A stretch of 9,872 nt of DNA from Desulfovibrionales bacterium GWA2_65_9. GTDB lineage: Bacteria > Desulfobacterota > Desulfovibrionia > Desulfovibrionales > Desulfovibrionaceae. How positions within the stretch are numbered: the first letter of the stretch is position 1; every line of letters begins with the position of its first letter. The stretch covers positions 12,977 through 22,848 of the forward strand of contig MGTN01000171.1 of assembly GCA_001799475.1 (NCBI GenBank). Reading direction: 5' to 3'. The translations under genes and the position numbers were made by a program. The notes below the pieces were generated by a model that saw nothing but the letters and a program-made list of their open reading frames with translations, ran no database searches and was not told where the DNA came from. Below are positions 1-7,871 of the stretch, in pieces.

Positions 1-2079
1 GGCCGCAGCCGTGTAGGCATGCTGATACTTGATCAGGCTGGCCATCTCTTCATCCAGGTTCACGCCGGATATGGACTGCTGGCGGTCGTCCAGGTCGCCC
101 GCCAGGGTCTTCTTGTACTCGTAGCTGAACTTCACCTTGGCCGTGTCTGCGCCCACGGTGGCCACCAGGCTGTCGTAGTACTTGACCACGCTCTGGCTCA
201 CGGTGCCGCTGCGCACGGTGGTCACGTCGACCTTTGTGCTGCGCAGGTCGGCAATGGCCTTGGCCGCTGTCGCGTCGCCCTGGTTGGCCTCGCCCGCGCC
301 GTTGACATGCCCGGTGCAGAGGTTGTCCTGGTTGGTGGTGATCTTGGTGTTCACCTGCAGGTCGCGGCAGTTGGAGCCGTCGAAGAAGGTGTTCAGCCCC
401 AGGCCCGCCACCAGGCCCGTGGTGTCCGTGCCAAAGGCGAATTCGTAACCGCTGCTGGCCGAGATGGACAGCTTGTGGTTGACCACCGTGGCCGTGAGGC
501 TCCCGGCGAAGGTGGCGTTGATGGCGTCGCGCACGTCGTTGATGGTTGTGGTGGCGGGGTCGAAGTTCTGCTGGCCCGCCAATGCACTATTGAAATCCAG
601 GGCCGCCCCGGAAACAAGCAGGCCGGTGCTGGTGTTGTAGACGTAGAGGTTGGCGCTGCCAGAGGTGAGCTTGCTGGCGTAGACCAGGCCCGAGGAGCCG
701 CTGGCCAGAGCGCGGGCGTCATCGACCACGGAGTAGGAGCCCTGCACGTCGGTGAGCTTTTCCAGGCCGACGCCCTGGCTGTGGCGGCGGTTGAGCTCCC
801 AGGCCAGGGTTTCGGCGATGGAGTCCAGGTTCTCGCGGTACTTGCCCACGTAGTCGTCCCGGAAGTTGAACAGGCCCGCGAGCTTGCCGCCGGAGAGCCG
901 GTTGGGCTGGTCCACGCCGGTCAGGCTGGTGATGGGCGAGATGTTCTCCTTGGTGGAGGTGTTCTGGTTCCAGTACAGGGCCTTCTTGGGCACGATGGTG
1001 AAGCGGTCGCCCTTGGTGAAGGCAGTGCTAGGGGTCGCAGCCGAGTCTGTATCGCTGCCGAACCACACCTCAATGTTGCCCACCTGAACCATGTGGTCCT
1101 CGGGCCGGGCGTAATAGATCTTGTCCGTGCCGTCGGCATTCTTGAGCCAGGTGTTGCCGCCGTCCACGGAGACGCGAAAGGTGGCGGCACCGGCGCTGCT
1201 GGCGACATTGAAGCTGGCGCTGGCGTTGCTGGTGACCTCCAGCGTGTATTCAAGATTGTCGCTGCCCTTGAAGTACACGTTGCCGTCAAAGGACGACTCC
1301 GCCATGAGCGACTTGGTGGACTCGGCGGCATCATAGGACAGGGAGAAATACTGCTCGTTGTCAATCAGGGTCTGCCCGGCCTTGGTGGTGATGGTGATGT
1401 TTCCGCTGCCCTTGTCGATGTAGTTGATGTCCACAAGCTCGGCCAGATCGCGCACGAGCATGCCGCGCTGGTCATAGAGCTGGTTGGCGTTGTTGGAGCC
1501 GGGCACATCGTGGATCTTGATCTGGGTGTTCAGGTCCGCGATCTGCTGGAGCAGGTCGTTGACGTTCCCCACTTCCTGGGTGATGGCCGTGTCGGCCTTC
1601 TGCTGCATGAGCACGAGGTCGGCATCGGCCTGGTGCAGGGTCGACACCAGGGTCTGCGCGCCCTCGATGACCTGGCTGCGGCTGCCCGCATCCTCGGGCC
1701 GCTGGGTCAGGTTCTCCCAGTTGTCGAAGAACGTGGACAGGCTCGAACTCAGGCCGAAGCCCTGGGACTCGTTGAACAGACTCTCCGTGCCCTGGAGCTG
1801 TGTGTAGAGCGTGTCCCAGCGGTCGCGCAGGGTGGCCTGGTCGTAGTACTGGGTCTCCACGTACTGGTCGAAGTGACGCTGGATCTCGCCAGCCCAGACG
1901 CCCGTGCCGACCTGGCCAGGCATGAAGTCGATGTTGTAGGCCTCGTCGAAGCGGACGGTGCGGCGGCTGTAGCCCTCGGTGCTGACGTTGGCGATGTTCT
2001 CGCCGGTCACCGAGATGGCGGCCTGGGCCGCAAAGAGCCCGCTGCGGCCGATGTCGAGGATGGAGTTGGCGCCGAACAT
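1..2079 (-). CDS. flgK: FlgK, hook-filament junction protein 1 (HAP1), 3' end cut by window start
   Basis: FlgK is the first of two junction proteins joining the flagellar hook to the filament. It is exported through the flagellar type III system and lies outside the cell. The window holds 693 codons from the ATG at 2079 down to base 1 without a stop. The N-terminus carries the axial-protein signature (SVTGENIANVSTEGYSR, about residues 23-39). The last visible residues carry the C-terminal one (SGVNLDEEMASLIKYQHAY, about 671-689), so probably only some 15-20 residues are missing. At about 700 residues it is longer than the enteric protein (about 550). The extra length lies in the middle, including a DGGNTW segment near residue 306-311 that I take for an outer domain. 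A GGGAGG ribosome site lies inside the last codons of flgN, and the ATG directly follows the flgN stop, so translation is probably coupled. The protein has exactly two cysteines, C571 and C588. FlgL is expected next, outside the window. Confidence 0.95.
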   Translation of the reverse strand, partial: MFGANSILDIGRSGLFAAQAAISVTGENIANVSTEGYSRRTVRFDEAYNIDFMPGQVGTGVWAGEIQRHFDQYVETQYYDQATLRDRWDTLYTQLQGTESLFNESQGFGLSSSLSTFFDNWENLTQRPEDAGSRSQVIEGAQTLVSTLHQADADLVLMQQKADTAITQEVGNVNDLLQQIADLNTQIKIHDVPGSNNANQLYDQRGMLVRDLAELVDINYIDKGSGNITITTKAGQTLIDNEQYFSLSYDAAESTKSLMAESSFDGNVYFKGSDNLEYTLEVTSNASASFNVASSAGAATFRVSVDGGNTWLKNADGTDKIYYARPEDHMVQVGNIEVWFGSDTDSAATPSTAFTKGDRFTIVPKKALYWNQNTSTKENISPITSLTGVDQPNRLSGGKLAGLFNFRDDYVGKYRENLDSIAETLAWELNRRHSQGVGLEKLTDVQGSYSVVDDARALASGSSGLVYASKLTSGSANLYVYNTSTGLLVSGAALDFNSALAGQQNFDPATTTINDVRDAINATFAGSLTATVVNHKLSISASSGYEFAFGTDTTGLVAGLGLNTFFDGSNCRDLQVNTKITTNQDNLCTGHVNGAGEANQGDATAAKAIADLRSTKVDVTTVRSGTVSQSVVKYYDSLVATVGADTAKVKFSYEYKKTLAGDLDDRQQSISGVNLDEEMASLIKYQHAYTAAA

Positions 2080-2562
2080 TTAGAGCCTCCCGCTGAAGAA
2101 GCTGGCCTGGCCCTGCGGCGGCTTGGTGAAGCGTCCGCGTTTGCCGTACACGTCGCCCTTGCTCGGCTGGATGGCCTGGTGCAGGTGCGTCAGGAGCTGC
2201 ATGCTCTGGTCGAAGAGGCCCAGGGCCAGCTGGCGGTTCTTGTCGGCCTGCATGGCGCAGAGCTGCTCGCTTCTGTCCATGTTGGCCAGATCGGCGCTGA
2301 GCTTCGCGGCGGTCTCGGCAGGGAGCTTCGCCATCACGTCGCGCATGCGCTCCAGGCCGGGATAGCCCGCGCCGATGAAGCGCCTGAGCTGCATACGCTC
2401 GACCACGAGCTGGCGCATCAGGTCCTGCACCGAAAGCTCAAGGACGCTCACGTCCTGAGGCTGACGCCCCATGAGAGCGGCAAATTCTTCTTCCAAAAGG
2501 GAGGAAAGAAGCTCCAGCGCGCACACCTGACGGGACAAATTTGCCTGGATAAGTTGCAGCAT
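2080..2562 (-). CDS. flgN: FlgN, export chaperone for the hook-junction proteins
   Basis: This is a 160-residue, mostly helical cytoplasmic protein of the FlgN family, which in other bacteria binds FlgK and FlgL, keeps them unfolded and delivers them to the flagellar export gate. Family-like features are long amphipathic helices (about residues 40-62 and 98-132), an NRQLALGLFDQSMQLLTHL segment (109-127) and a C-terminal VYGKRGR stretch (138-144). It sits directly upstream of its expected client flgK with no intergenic base. An ATG at 2577 in the same frame would add five residues. I prefer 2562 because a strong GGAGGAGG lies 5 nt before it and would otherwise be coding, while nothing like a ribosome site precedes 2577. 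The 86-bp gap to flgJ is the largest inside the operon. It is AT-rich on the flgN side and holds no convincing terminator or promoter. Assignment rests on size, helical pattern, tail motif and position, since the family diverges strongly. Confidence 0.85.
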   Translation of the reverse strand: MLQLIQANLSRQVCALELLSSLLEEEFAALMGRQPQDVSVLELSVQDLMRQLVVERMQLRRFIGAGYPGLERMRDVMAKLPAETAAKLSADLANMDRSEQLCAMQADKNRQLALGLFDQSMQLLTHLHQAIQPSKGDVYGKRGRFTKPPQGQASFFSGRL

Positions 2563-2567
2563 GCCGG

Positions 2568-2575
2568 CCTCCTCC
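2568..2575 (-). promoter_or_regulatory. Shine-Dalgarno site that decides the flgN start
   Basis: GGAGGAGG reads on the minus strand, 5 nt before the ATG at 2562. It overlaps the codons that would follow the alternative ATG at 2577. Using the upstream ATG would leave flgN without a ribosome site and put this near-perfect one inside the coding sequence. Confidence 0.7.
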
Positions 2576-2648
2576 ATCTAAAAAAATTCTATTATTTCAG
2601 TGGTTATTCGCATCGCCTGCGGCCTGACCAAGGGCAGCGGGCAGCCTT

Positions 2649-3290
2649 CTAGCCAATAACTGCAAGTCTGCGGCCAGTGGCCGCGCCTGCGCCGTCTGCG
2701 GACTGGGCCCGGCGGTCGTAGGCATCTTCGATGCGCTTGGCCAGGGCCTCGACATCGGGCATGACATCTCCCGGCACAGAGGCCGGGCGTGCCGGGGCCT
2801 GGACCTGCGGGCGCTGGACCAGCGGGTTGAGCTGCCTGGCCTCCAGCACCTTGGCGGGATCGCTCAGCGGGGCCGCCACAGCCGTCGCGGGCTTCGGGGC
2901 CGGACGCACGGAGGTCGCGCCGTCGGCCTGGATGGTCTTGGTGGAGTTCAAAAGCTTGCCCTTGAGCTGGCCATAGAGCATGTCGCCCAGGCCGATGCCG
3001 CCGTCCTTGGCCATCTTTTCGGAAAAATCGCGGTCGAACATGGAGCGGTACATGTCCTCCTGGGGCGACTGCAGGTAGCCGCCCTTGGGCACCGTGGCGC
3101 GCATCTGCTCCCAGAGCTTGCCGATGAACACGGCCTCAAAGTTCGTGCAGGCCTCGCGCAGCTTCTTTTCCTTGGAGGGGCCGGGGGTCAGGTCGCCGCG
3201 CAGGCGGTCCACCTGGGTCTTGAGCTGCACCAGCTCGCTGTCCTGAGCCTTCTTGGCCGCCAGCGAGGCGTCCATCGTCATGTCCGCCAT
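2649..3290 (-). CDS. flgJ: FlgJ-type rod scaffolding protein without a peptidoglycan hydrolase domain
   Basis: In family members the N-terminal rod-binding domain caps the growing rod in the periplasm. That domain is clear here at about residues 41-113: LREACTNFEAVFIGKLWEQM (44-63), then MYRSMFDRDFSEKMAKDGGI (80-99) and LGDMLYGQL (101-109). The enteric protein continues for about 200 residues as a muramidase. Here residues about 127-175 are a proline/alanine-rich linker and the chain ends at 213 after a short charged helix (about 178-195), with no hydrolase motif visible. Such single-domain FlgJ proteins are known in many bacteria, where a separate lytic enzyme opens the wall. No signal peptide is visible, as expected for export through the flagellar system. 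The start at 3290 has GGAGGTGA about 9 nt upstream, and this site overlaps the end of flgI, whose stop lies 1 bp away. Confidence 0.88.
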   Translation of the reverse strand: MADMTMDASLAAKKAQDSELVQLKTQVDRLRGDLTPGPSKEKKLREACTNFEAVFIGKLWEQMRATVPKGGYLQSPQEDMYRSMFDRDFSEKMAKDGGIGLGDMLYGQLKGKLLNSTKTIQADGATSVRPAPKPATAVAAPLSDPAKVLEARQLNPLVQRPQVQAPARPASVPGDVMPDVEALAKRIEDAYDRRAQSADGAGAATGRRLAVIG

Positions 3291-3291
3291 G

Positions 3292-4434
3292 CTAGATCAC
3301 CTCCAGGTCGGCGTGCAGGGAACCAGCGGTCTTGAGGCTGCGCAGCACCGAGATCAGGTCGCGCGGGGTGGCCCCCACGGAGTTCAGGCCGTCCACCAGC
3401 TCCTGCAGGGTCGCGCCCTCCATGAGCAGCAGGCGGTTGTTCTGCTCCTTGATCTTCACGTCGCTCTGCGGGGTCACCTGGGTCGTGCCGCCGGAGAAGG
3501 CTCCGGGCTGGCTCACGTTGGGGGTCTCGGCCACCACGATCTGCAGGTTGCCGTGGGCCACGGCGACCTTGGTCAGGCGCACGTTGCCGCCCAGGACCAC
3601 GGTGCCGGTCTTTTCGTCCACCACCACCTTGGCGCGGGAGTCGGGCGAGATGTCCAGGTTCTCCAGCGAGGCCATGAGCGGCACCAGGTTGCCCTGGAAG
3701 CGGGCCGGGATGGCCAGCTGGATGGTGGCTCCGTCCATGGCCTTGGCCATGTTCCCGCCAACGGCGGCGTTGATGCGGTTGACCACCTGCATGGCCGTGC
3801 CGAAGTCCGGCGTGCCGGAAAGGTTGATGGTCAGGCCTTCCTGCTTGTTGAACTGGAAGCCCACCTCGCGCTCCACGGTGGCGCCGTTGGGGATGCGGGC
3901 CACGGTGGTGATGTTCTTCTGGGCCGTGGCGGCCTGGCCTTCGGCCGAGTAGCCGCCGAGGGTCATGGAGCCCTGGGCCACGGCGTAGACCTTTCCGTCC
4001 AGCCCGCGCAGGGGCGTGATCAGCAGCACGCCGCCGAGCAGGCTCTTGGCGTCGCCAACCGAGGACACGGTGACATCGATGGGTGAGCCGGGCCGCGACG
4101 AGGCGGGCATCTTGGCCGTGACCATGACCGCTGCGGTGTTCTTGGGCTTGAGGTTGGCCGGATTCACGCTGACGCCCATCTTCTCCAGCATGTTGGTCAT
4201 GGAGCGGATGGTGAACTCGTTGGTGGTGCCGTCGCCGGAGCCGGAGAGGCCGACCACCAGGCCGTAGCCCACCAGCTCGTTGCTGCGCACGCCGGAGAAG
4301 CTGGCGATGTCCTTGAGGCGCACGGCGTGGGCCGGTGCCGCCCCGGCAATGATGAGCACGGCCAGGCAGAGCAGGATCAGGGCCAGATTCCGGGCCAGTT
4401 CCTTGCGGCGGTCGATGCGTGCGTCGTTGATCAT
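3292..4434 (-). CDS. flgI: FlgI, flagellar P-ring protein
   Basis: FlgI forms the P-ring, the bushing around the rod in the peptidoglycan layer. It is 380 residues long, close to the family norm. It begins with a Sec signal peptide: a charged region (residues 4-15), a hydrophobic core (about 16-31) and an AHA cleavage site, giving a mature start at V38 (VRLKDIASFSGVRSNELVGY). Family hallmarks follow: GYGLVVGLSGSGDGT, LLITPLRGLDGKVYAVAQGS near the middle and a C-terminal LQELVDGLNSVGATPRDLIS. A longer frame opens at 4512, but it overlaps flgH and has no ribosome site. The ATG at 4434 has GGGAGA about 6 nt upstream and puts the signal peptide at the N-terminus. Mature FlgI has no cysteine, whereas enteric FlgI is stabilised by a disulfide. 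It follows flgH by 38 bp, and its chaperone FlgA is two genes upstream. Confidence 0.96.
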   Translation of the reverse strand: MINDARIDRRKELARNLALILLCLAVLIIAGAAPAHAVRLKDIASFSGVRSNELVGYGLVVGLSGSGDGTTNEFTIRSMTNMLEKMGVSVNPANLKPKNTAAVMVTAKMPASSRPGSPIDVTVSSVGDAKSLLGGVLLITPLRGLDGKVYAVAQGSMTLGGYSAEGQAATAQKNITTVARIPNGATVEREVGFQFNKQEGLTINLSGTPDFGTAMQVVNRINAAVGGNMAKAMDGATIQLAIPARFQGNLVPLMASLENLDISPDSRAKVVVDEKTGTVVLGGNVRLTKVAVAHGNLQIVVAETPNVSQPGAFSGGTTQVTPQSDVKIKEQNNRLLLMEGATLQELVDGLNSVGATPRDLISVLRSLKTAGSLHADLEVI

Positions 4435-4472
4435 GATCGTCTCCCGTTGCTGCGCGGCCAGAAGGGCCAGAC

Positions 4473-5168
4473 TTAGAAAGGCCAGACGTTGTCGAGGAGT
4501 CTGGAGAGCCAACCGGCGCGCTGCTTGTCGGTCAGCATGCCCTGTCCGTAGACCTCGATCTTGGCGTCGGCCAGGGCCGAGGAGGCCACGGTGTTCTTGG
4601 AATCGATGTCGCGCTGGCGAACCAGGCCGCGCACCACCAGGATCTGGGTCTCGGCGTTGATGCGGATCTGGCGCGCGCCTTCCACCTGCATGACCTTGCC
4701 CGGGAGCATGCGGATGACCCGCGCAGCCACGGTGGTGGTGAGCGAGGTCTCCTGCTTGGTCTCCCCTGTGCTCACGAAGTTGCTCACGCTGCTGGCGCCC
4801 ACCTGGGGGCTGCCCAGACCAGTCACGCCTGGCACCACCTTGCCCAGGGTGCCGTAGATGCCGGTGTTGGGTATGGCGGTGATGCCATAGGTGTTGGTGT
4901 TGGTCTTCTGGGCCGTGGTGTCGGACTTGTTCTTGCCGTTGGTGGTCTCGGTCACGAGCACCATGACGATGTCGCCGACCTTGTTGGCCCGGTTGTCGTC
5001 GAAAAGGAAATCCGACTGTCCGGACTCGTAGAGCGAGGCGGGGTTTTTCGCCGGCTCGGCCTCCACGGGGTTGGGGTCCGTCAGGATGGGCGAAGGCATG
5101 GGCCGGTTCTCAACGGCGCAGCCAGGCAGAACGGACAGCAGGGCCAGGGTCAGGAGCATCTTCTTCAT
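4473..5168 (-). CDS. flgH: FlgH, flagellar L-ring lipoprotein
   Basis: FlgH forms the L-ring in the outer membrane around the flagellar rod. It has 231 residues, nearly the enteric length. The N-terminus is a lipoprotein signal (KK at 2-3, hydrophobic core, lipobox LPGC), so C17 should be lipidated and become residue 1 of the mature protein. Conserved family blocks are SLYESG (45-50), DDNRANKVGDIVMVLVTE (57-74), GLVRQRDIDSKNTVASSALA (181-200), AKIEVYGQG (202-210) and a C-terminal GWLSRLLDNVWPF (219-231). A longer frame starts at 5264 inside flgA. The ATG at 5168 is chosen because it begins the lipoprotein signal and has AGAGGA about 8 nt upstream. It lies 31 bp after flgA and 38 bp before flgI. 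Its only cysteine is the lipobox one. Confidence 0.97.
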   Translation of the reverse strand: MKKMLLTLALLSVLPGCAVENRPMPSPILTDPNPVEAEPAKNPASLYESGQSDFLFDDNRANKVGDIVMVLVTETTNGKNKSDTTAQKTNTNTYGITAIPNTGIYGTLGKVVPGVTGLGSPQVGASSVSNFVSTGETKQETSLTTTVAARVIRMLPGKVMQVEGARQIRINAETQILVVRGLVRQRDIDSKNTVASSALADAKIEVYGQGMLTDKQRAGWLSRLLDNVWPF

Positions 5169-5199
5169 GGTCGCATCCTCTAGTATTAGAACAAACGGG

Positions 5200-6231
5200 C
5201 TAGCGGACCAAAACGGTCTCGGCGTCCAGCACGGTTCCCGTGATCTTCCTGTTGCTTTGCACATTGCGTACCTGAACCGTCTGACCGATGCCGGCGTCGG
5301 CCAGGGCCACGGCCTTCACGGAGAGGCGGATATTGGTGCCCTCGTAAACGAGGTTGACCTGGCCGCCCTTGGCGATGACCGGCACGGGCTCGACGCTCTC
5401 AACCGTGATGACCTGGTCCGTGCCCACGCTCTTGGCCACGCGCCAGGGCCCGCCGGAACCGTCCCAGGCGTTCTGGTTGAAGGCCATGTTCTTGCGCTTG
5501 AAGGTGACCATGTCCGGAGTCACCAGCTGCAGGCGGTTGATGGGCCGGGTGGCGCAGGCCACGGGCCGCCAGAGATTCACAAAGGCCGACCCGGCTACGC
5601 GGCGCGTGGTCTTGCCCTCGCCGGAGACGACCTCGAAGAGCAGGTTGTTGCGGCCGGGCCGCACGGCTTCGCTCATGACGATGTTCAGGCGGTCGCCGGG
5701 GTGCGCCAGAAATACATAGTCGGGCGAGCGCATGTCGGTGATTTCCAGATCACCACGCAGGCCAGCGCCGCCAGCCGTCAAAAAGTCAACGCCCATGCGC
5801 GCCAGGGTTGCGCCATCCACGGCCTTGCCCCCGCGCTGCACCACGATCTGCTGCGGCAGCACAAAGGACCCGGCCTCTTCGCCCAGATAGTGGCGCAGCA
5901 TGGCGGCCAGGCGTTCGCGGGACAGCGCGGTCTGGTGCCCGGCCTTCTCCGGCGAGGCCCACAGGGATTTGGCGGCAAGTTCCTTCCACAGCGCAGGGGG
6001 AGTGTTCGCGCTGGCGTCGGCGATCTCGCCCAGATGCACCACCGGCCCGGCCACGCAGGCGGCATTGCGCACCTGGATGCGCCAGTCCCGGCCAGTCTGC
6101 TCCGCAGCGGCGGCGCTGGCGGAAAGCAGCACGGACAGGGCCAGGGCGGCCAGGAGCAGCGCTGCTGTGCGCACCGGGCAGCGGCCCGAGCGGAGGTTGT
6201 CCCAGCGGTGGTGCTCTTGTGCGCAATACAT
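5200..6231 (-). CDS. flgA: FlgA, periplasmic chaperone for P-ring assembly
   Basis: FlgA is a periplasmic protein that binds FlgI and helps it assemble into the P-ring. At 343 residues it is longer than the enteric protein (about 219). A Sec signal peptide runs to about residue 43 (hydrophobic core 23-37, alanine-rich cleavage region). The C-terminal half carries the SAF/FlgA module: RPVACATRPINRLQLVTPDM (222-241), a VIAKGGQVNLVYEGTNIRLS segment (285-304) and the closing GQTVQVRNVQSNRKITGTV (316-334). The N-terminal part (about 44-215) is an extra domain with weaker similarity, including PVVHLGEIAD (63-72). The mature protein has two cysteines, C60 and C226, one in each half, which could pair in the periplasm. 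AGGGGA lies about 8 nt before the ATG. The gene is 21 bp after flgG and 31 bp before flgH, next to the ring genes it serves. Confidence 0.92.
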   Translation of the reverse strand: MYCAQEHHRWDNLRSGRCPVRTAALLLAALALSVLLSASAAAAEQTGRDWRIQVRNAACVAGPVVHLGEIADASANTPPALWKELAAKSLWASPEKAGHQTALSRERLAAMLRHYLGEEAGSFVLPQQIVVQRGGKAVDGATLARMGVDFLTAGGAGLRGDLEITDMRSPDYVFLAHPGDRLNIVMSEAVRPGRNNLLFEVVSGEGKTTRRVAGSAFVNLWRPVACATRPINRLQLVTPDMVTFKRKNMAFNQNAWDGSGGPWRVAKSVGTDQVITVESVEPVPVIAKGGQVNLVYEGTNIRLSVKAVALADAGIGQTVQVRNVQSNRKITGTVLDAETVLVR

Positions 6232-6252
6232 GAGCCGTTCCCCTTGTCAGTC

Positions 6253-7035
6253 CTAGCGCTTCACGTTGATGGCGGTCTGGAGCATGGTGTCCGAGGTGGT
6301 CAGGGCCTTGGAGTTCACCTCGTAGGCGCGCTGGCCGATGATGAGCCCGACCATTTCGTCCACCATCTCCACGTTGGAGCCTTCCAGGAAGCCCTGGGCC
6401 AGGGTGCCGAAGTTGGTGTCGCCGGGGGTGCCGGAGGTGGCCGCGCCGCTGCCGTCCGTCTCGGTGTAGAGGTTGCGGCCCTGGGCGGTCAGTCCGGCGG
6501 GATTCACGAAGTTGTAGACGGTGATGTCCGCCCCGGAGAGCTCGGTGCCGGCCTTGTCCATGGCCGCGATGTGGCCCTTTTCGGTGATGACCAGGCTGGC
6601 GGTGCCTGCGGGCACGGTGAATTCCGGCTGCAGGGGGTAGCCATTGGCGTTGACGATGCGGCCGTTGTTGTCGAGCTTGAAGTTGCCCGCGCGGGTGTAC
6701 ACGTCGTTGCCGTTCTGGTTCAGCTTGAAGAAGCCCTGGCCTTCGATGGAGATGTCCAGCTGGTTGCCGGTGTTCTGGAAGGCGCCCTGGGAGAAGAACT
6801 TGTGCACGGTGACCGGGCGCACGCCCATGCCGACCTGGAAGCCCGTGGGCAGGCGGTTGCCGCCCTCGTTCAAGGCGCCGGCGATGTTCATGGTCTGGTA
6901 CATGAGATCCTCGAACTCGGCGCGGCTTTTCTTGAAGCCCGTGGTGTTCACGTTGGCCAGGTTGTTCGAGAGCACGTCGATGTGGGTCTGCTGGGCGACC
7001 ATGCCGGTTGCGGCGGTCCAAAGCGAGCGCATCAT
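6253..7035 (-). CDS. flgG: FlgG, distal rod protein
   Basis: FlgG builds the distal rod, the drive shaft passing through the P- and L-rings. Its length of 260 residues is that of the family. The N-terminal rod signature is MMRSLWTAATGMVAQQTHID followed by NNLANVNTTGFKK (24-36). Next comes a FlgG-type stretch, FEDLMYQTM to LPTGFQVGMGVRPV (41-75), which separates it from FlgF and the hook protein. The core has DISIEGQGFFKL (94-105) and the C-terminus QGFLEGSNVEMVDEMVGLI (214-232) and IGQRAYEVNSKALTTSDTML (233-252). AGGAGG lies 9 nt before the first of two tandem ATGs, which favours 7035 over 7032. It contains no cysteine and no signal peptide, as expected for export by the flagellar system. It lies 29 bp after flgF. 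Confidence 0.97.
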   Translation of the reverse strand: MMRSLWTAATGMVAQQTHIDVLSNNLANVNTTGFKKSRAEFEDLMYQTMNIAGALNEGGNRLPTGFQVGMGVRPVTVHKFFSQGAFQNTGNQLDISIEGQGFFKLNQNGNDVYTRAGNFKLDNNGRIVNANGYPLQPEFTVPAGTASLVITEKGHIAAMDKAGTELSGADITVYNFVNPAGLTAQGRNLYTETDGSGAATSGTPGDTNFGTLAQGFLEGSNVEMVDEMVGLIIGQRAYEVNSKALTTSDTMLQTAINVKR

Positions 7036-7064
7036 AATGTTTATCCTCCTAAAATAATGGCAGT

Positions 7065-7844
7065 CTAGCCGACCTGGCCGACCTTGTTGATGACGAGTGA
7101 TTCCATGCTGTCCGTGGTGGTCATGATCTTTTGGTTGATTTCAAAGGCCCGCTGGGCCTCCATCATGTTCACCATCTCGCCCACGATCTCCACGTTGGAC
7201 TTTTCCAGGTAGCCCTGCTGGACCTGCGCGTTTTCCGCAGGAATCTCCGTGGCCTTGCTGCCCTTGCGGATGCGGTAGAGGCTCTTGCCGACCTTCTCCA
7301 CGGACTTGGGGTCAGAGACGTTCACCAGGTCGAGTGCGCCAAGCTCGCTGCCATCCGCGCTGATGATGCCCTTGGCGTCGATCAGGATCTTGTTGTCGCG
7401 CGGCAGGCTGATGGCGCTGCCGCCGCCCAGGACTTCAAAGCCCTGTTCGGTGATGAGGCGGCCGTCAGCGGAGAGCTGCAAGCTGCCGTTGCGCGTCAGG
7501 AAATCGCCCTGGGGCGTGCGCACCTTGAGGAAGCCCTCGCCCACCAGGGCCACATCCAGCGGGTTTCCCGTGACCTGCATGCTGCCCTGGGACATGTCCG
7601 AATACTGGCCGCCCATCCTGGGGCGGGCCTGGATGTACGGCTTGGGCCAGAGGTCATTGGCGCGCACATAGGGCTTGTCGTCGACCAGAAAGTCGTGGGC
7701 GAAGCGCTGGAACGTGTCGTGGAAGGCGTAGTTGTCCTTCTTGAACCCGTTGGTGCTCGAGTTCGCCAGATTATTGGCAATGACGTCGAGCCGGTGCTCG
7801 TTTGTCATGGCTCCAAAAAGGGCGCTGTACATGCTTTCGCGCAT
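7065..7844 (-). CDS. flgF: FlgF, proximal rod protein, first gene of the operon
   Basis: FlgF is one of the minor proximal-rod subunits between the MS-ring and the FlgG distal rod. It has 259 residues. The N-terminal axial signature is MYSALFGAMTNEHRLDVIAN, then NLANSSTNGFKKDNYAFHD (25-43). The core has NPLDVALVGEGFLKV (94-108) and the C-terminus GYLEKSNVEIVGEMVNMMEA (211-230) followed by QRAFEINQKIMTTTDSMESL (231-250). The frame stays open up to 8009, but the added 55 residues match nothing expected and would run over the promoter. The ATG at 7844 has AGGAGG 5 nt upstream and gives the canonical N-terminus. FlgG has a separate gene next door with the FlgG-specific stretch, and FlgF lacks that stretch, so the two are not confused. 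A -24/-12 promoter ends about 28 bp before this start. Confidence 0.94.
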   Translation of the reverse strand: MRESMYSALFGAMTNEHRLDVIANNLANSSTNGFKKDNYAFHDTFQRFAHDFLVDDKPYVRANDLWPKPYIQARPRMGGQYSDMSQGSMQVTGNPLDVALVGEGFLKVRTPQGDFLTRNGSLQLSADGRLITEQGFEVLGGGSAISLPRDNKILIDAKGIISADGSELGALDLVNVSDPKSVEKVGKSLYRIRKGSKATEIPAENAQVQQGYLEKSNVEIVGEMVNMMEAQRAFEINQKIMTTTDSMESLVINKVGQVG

Positions 7845-7871
7845 TGGTTCCTCCTGTGCTGCCCACGAACA

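Noticed and set aside
2578..2613. Tiny 11-codon minus-strand frame just before flgN
   Set aside because: It has no ribosome site and no recognisable feature; frames of this length are expected by chance in the AT-rich gap.
2603..2631. Possible -35/-10 pair (TTGGTC, 17 bp, AATAAC) on the minus strand in the flgJ-flgN gap
   Set aside because: The match is three of six and four of six only. No sigma-28 or sigma-54 element was seen there either. A start-site map would be needed to accept an internal promoter for flgN-flgK.
19..2652. 877-codon plus-strand open frame, and similar long ones at 3253-4086, 5071-7068 and 7131-7967, opposite the flagellar genes
   Set aside because: They are antisense shadows. 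Opposite flgK and flgN the open frame lies exactly in codon register, where a stop would need a sense TTA, CTA or TCA codon, which these GC-rich genes hardly use. The translations show repetitive V/G/A/L/H composition and no domain, while the minus strand encodes complete recognisable proteins with ribosome sites.
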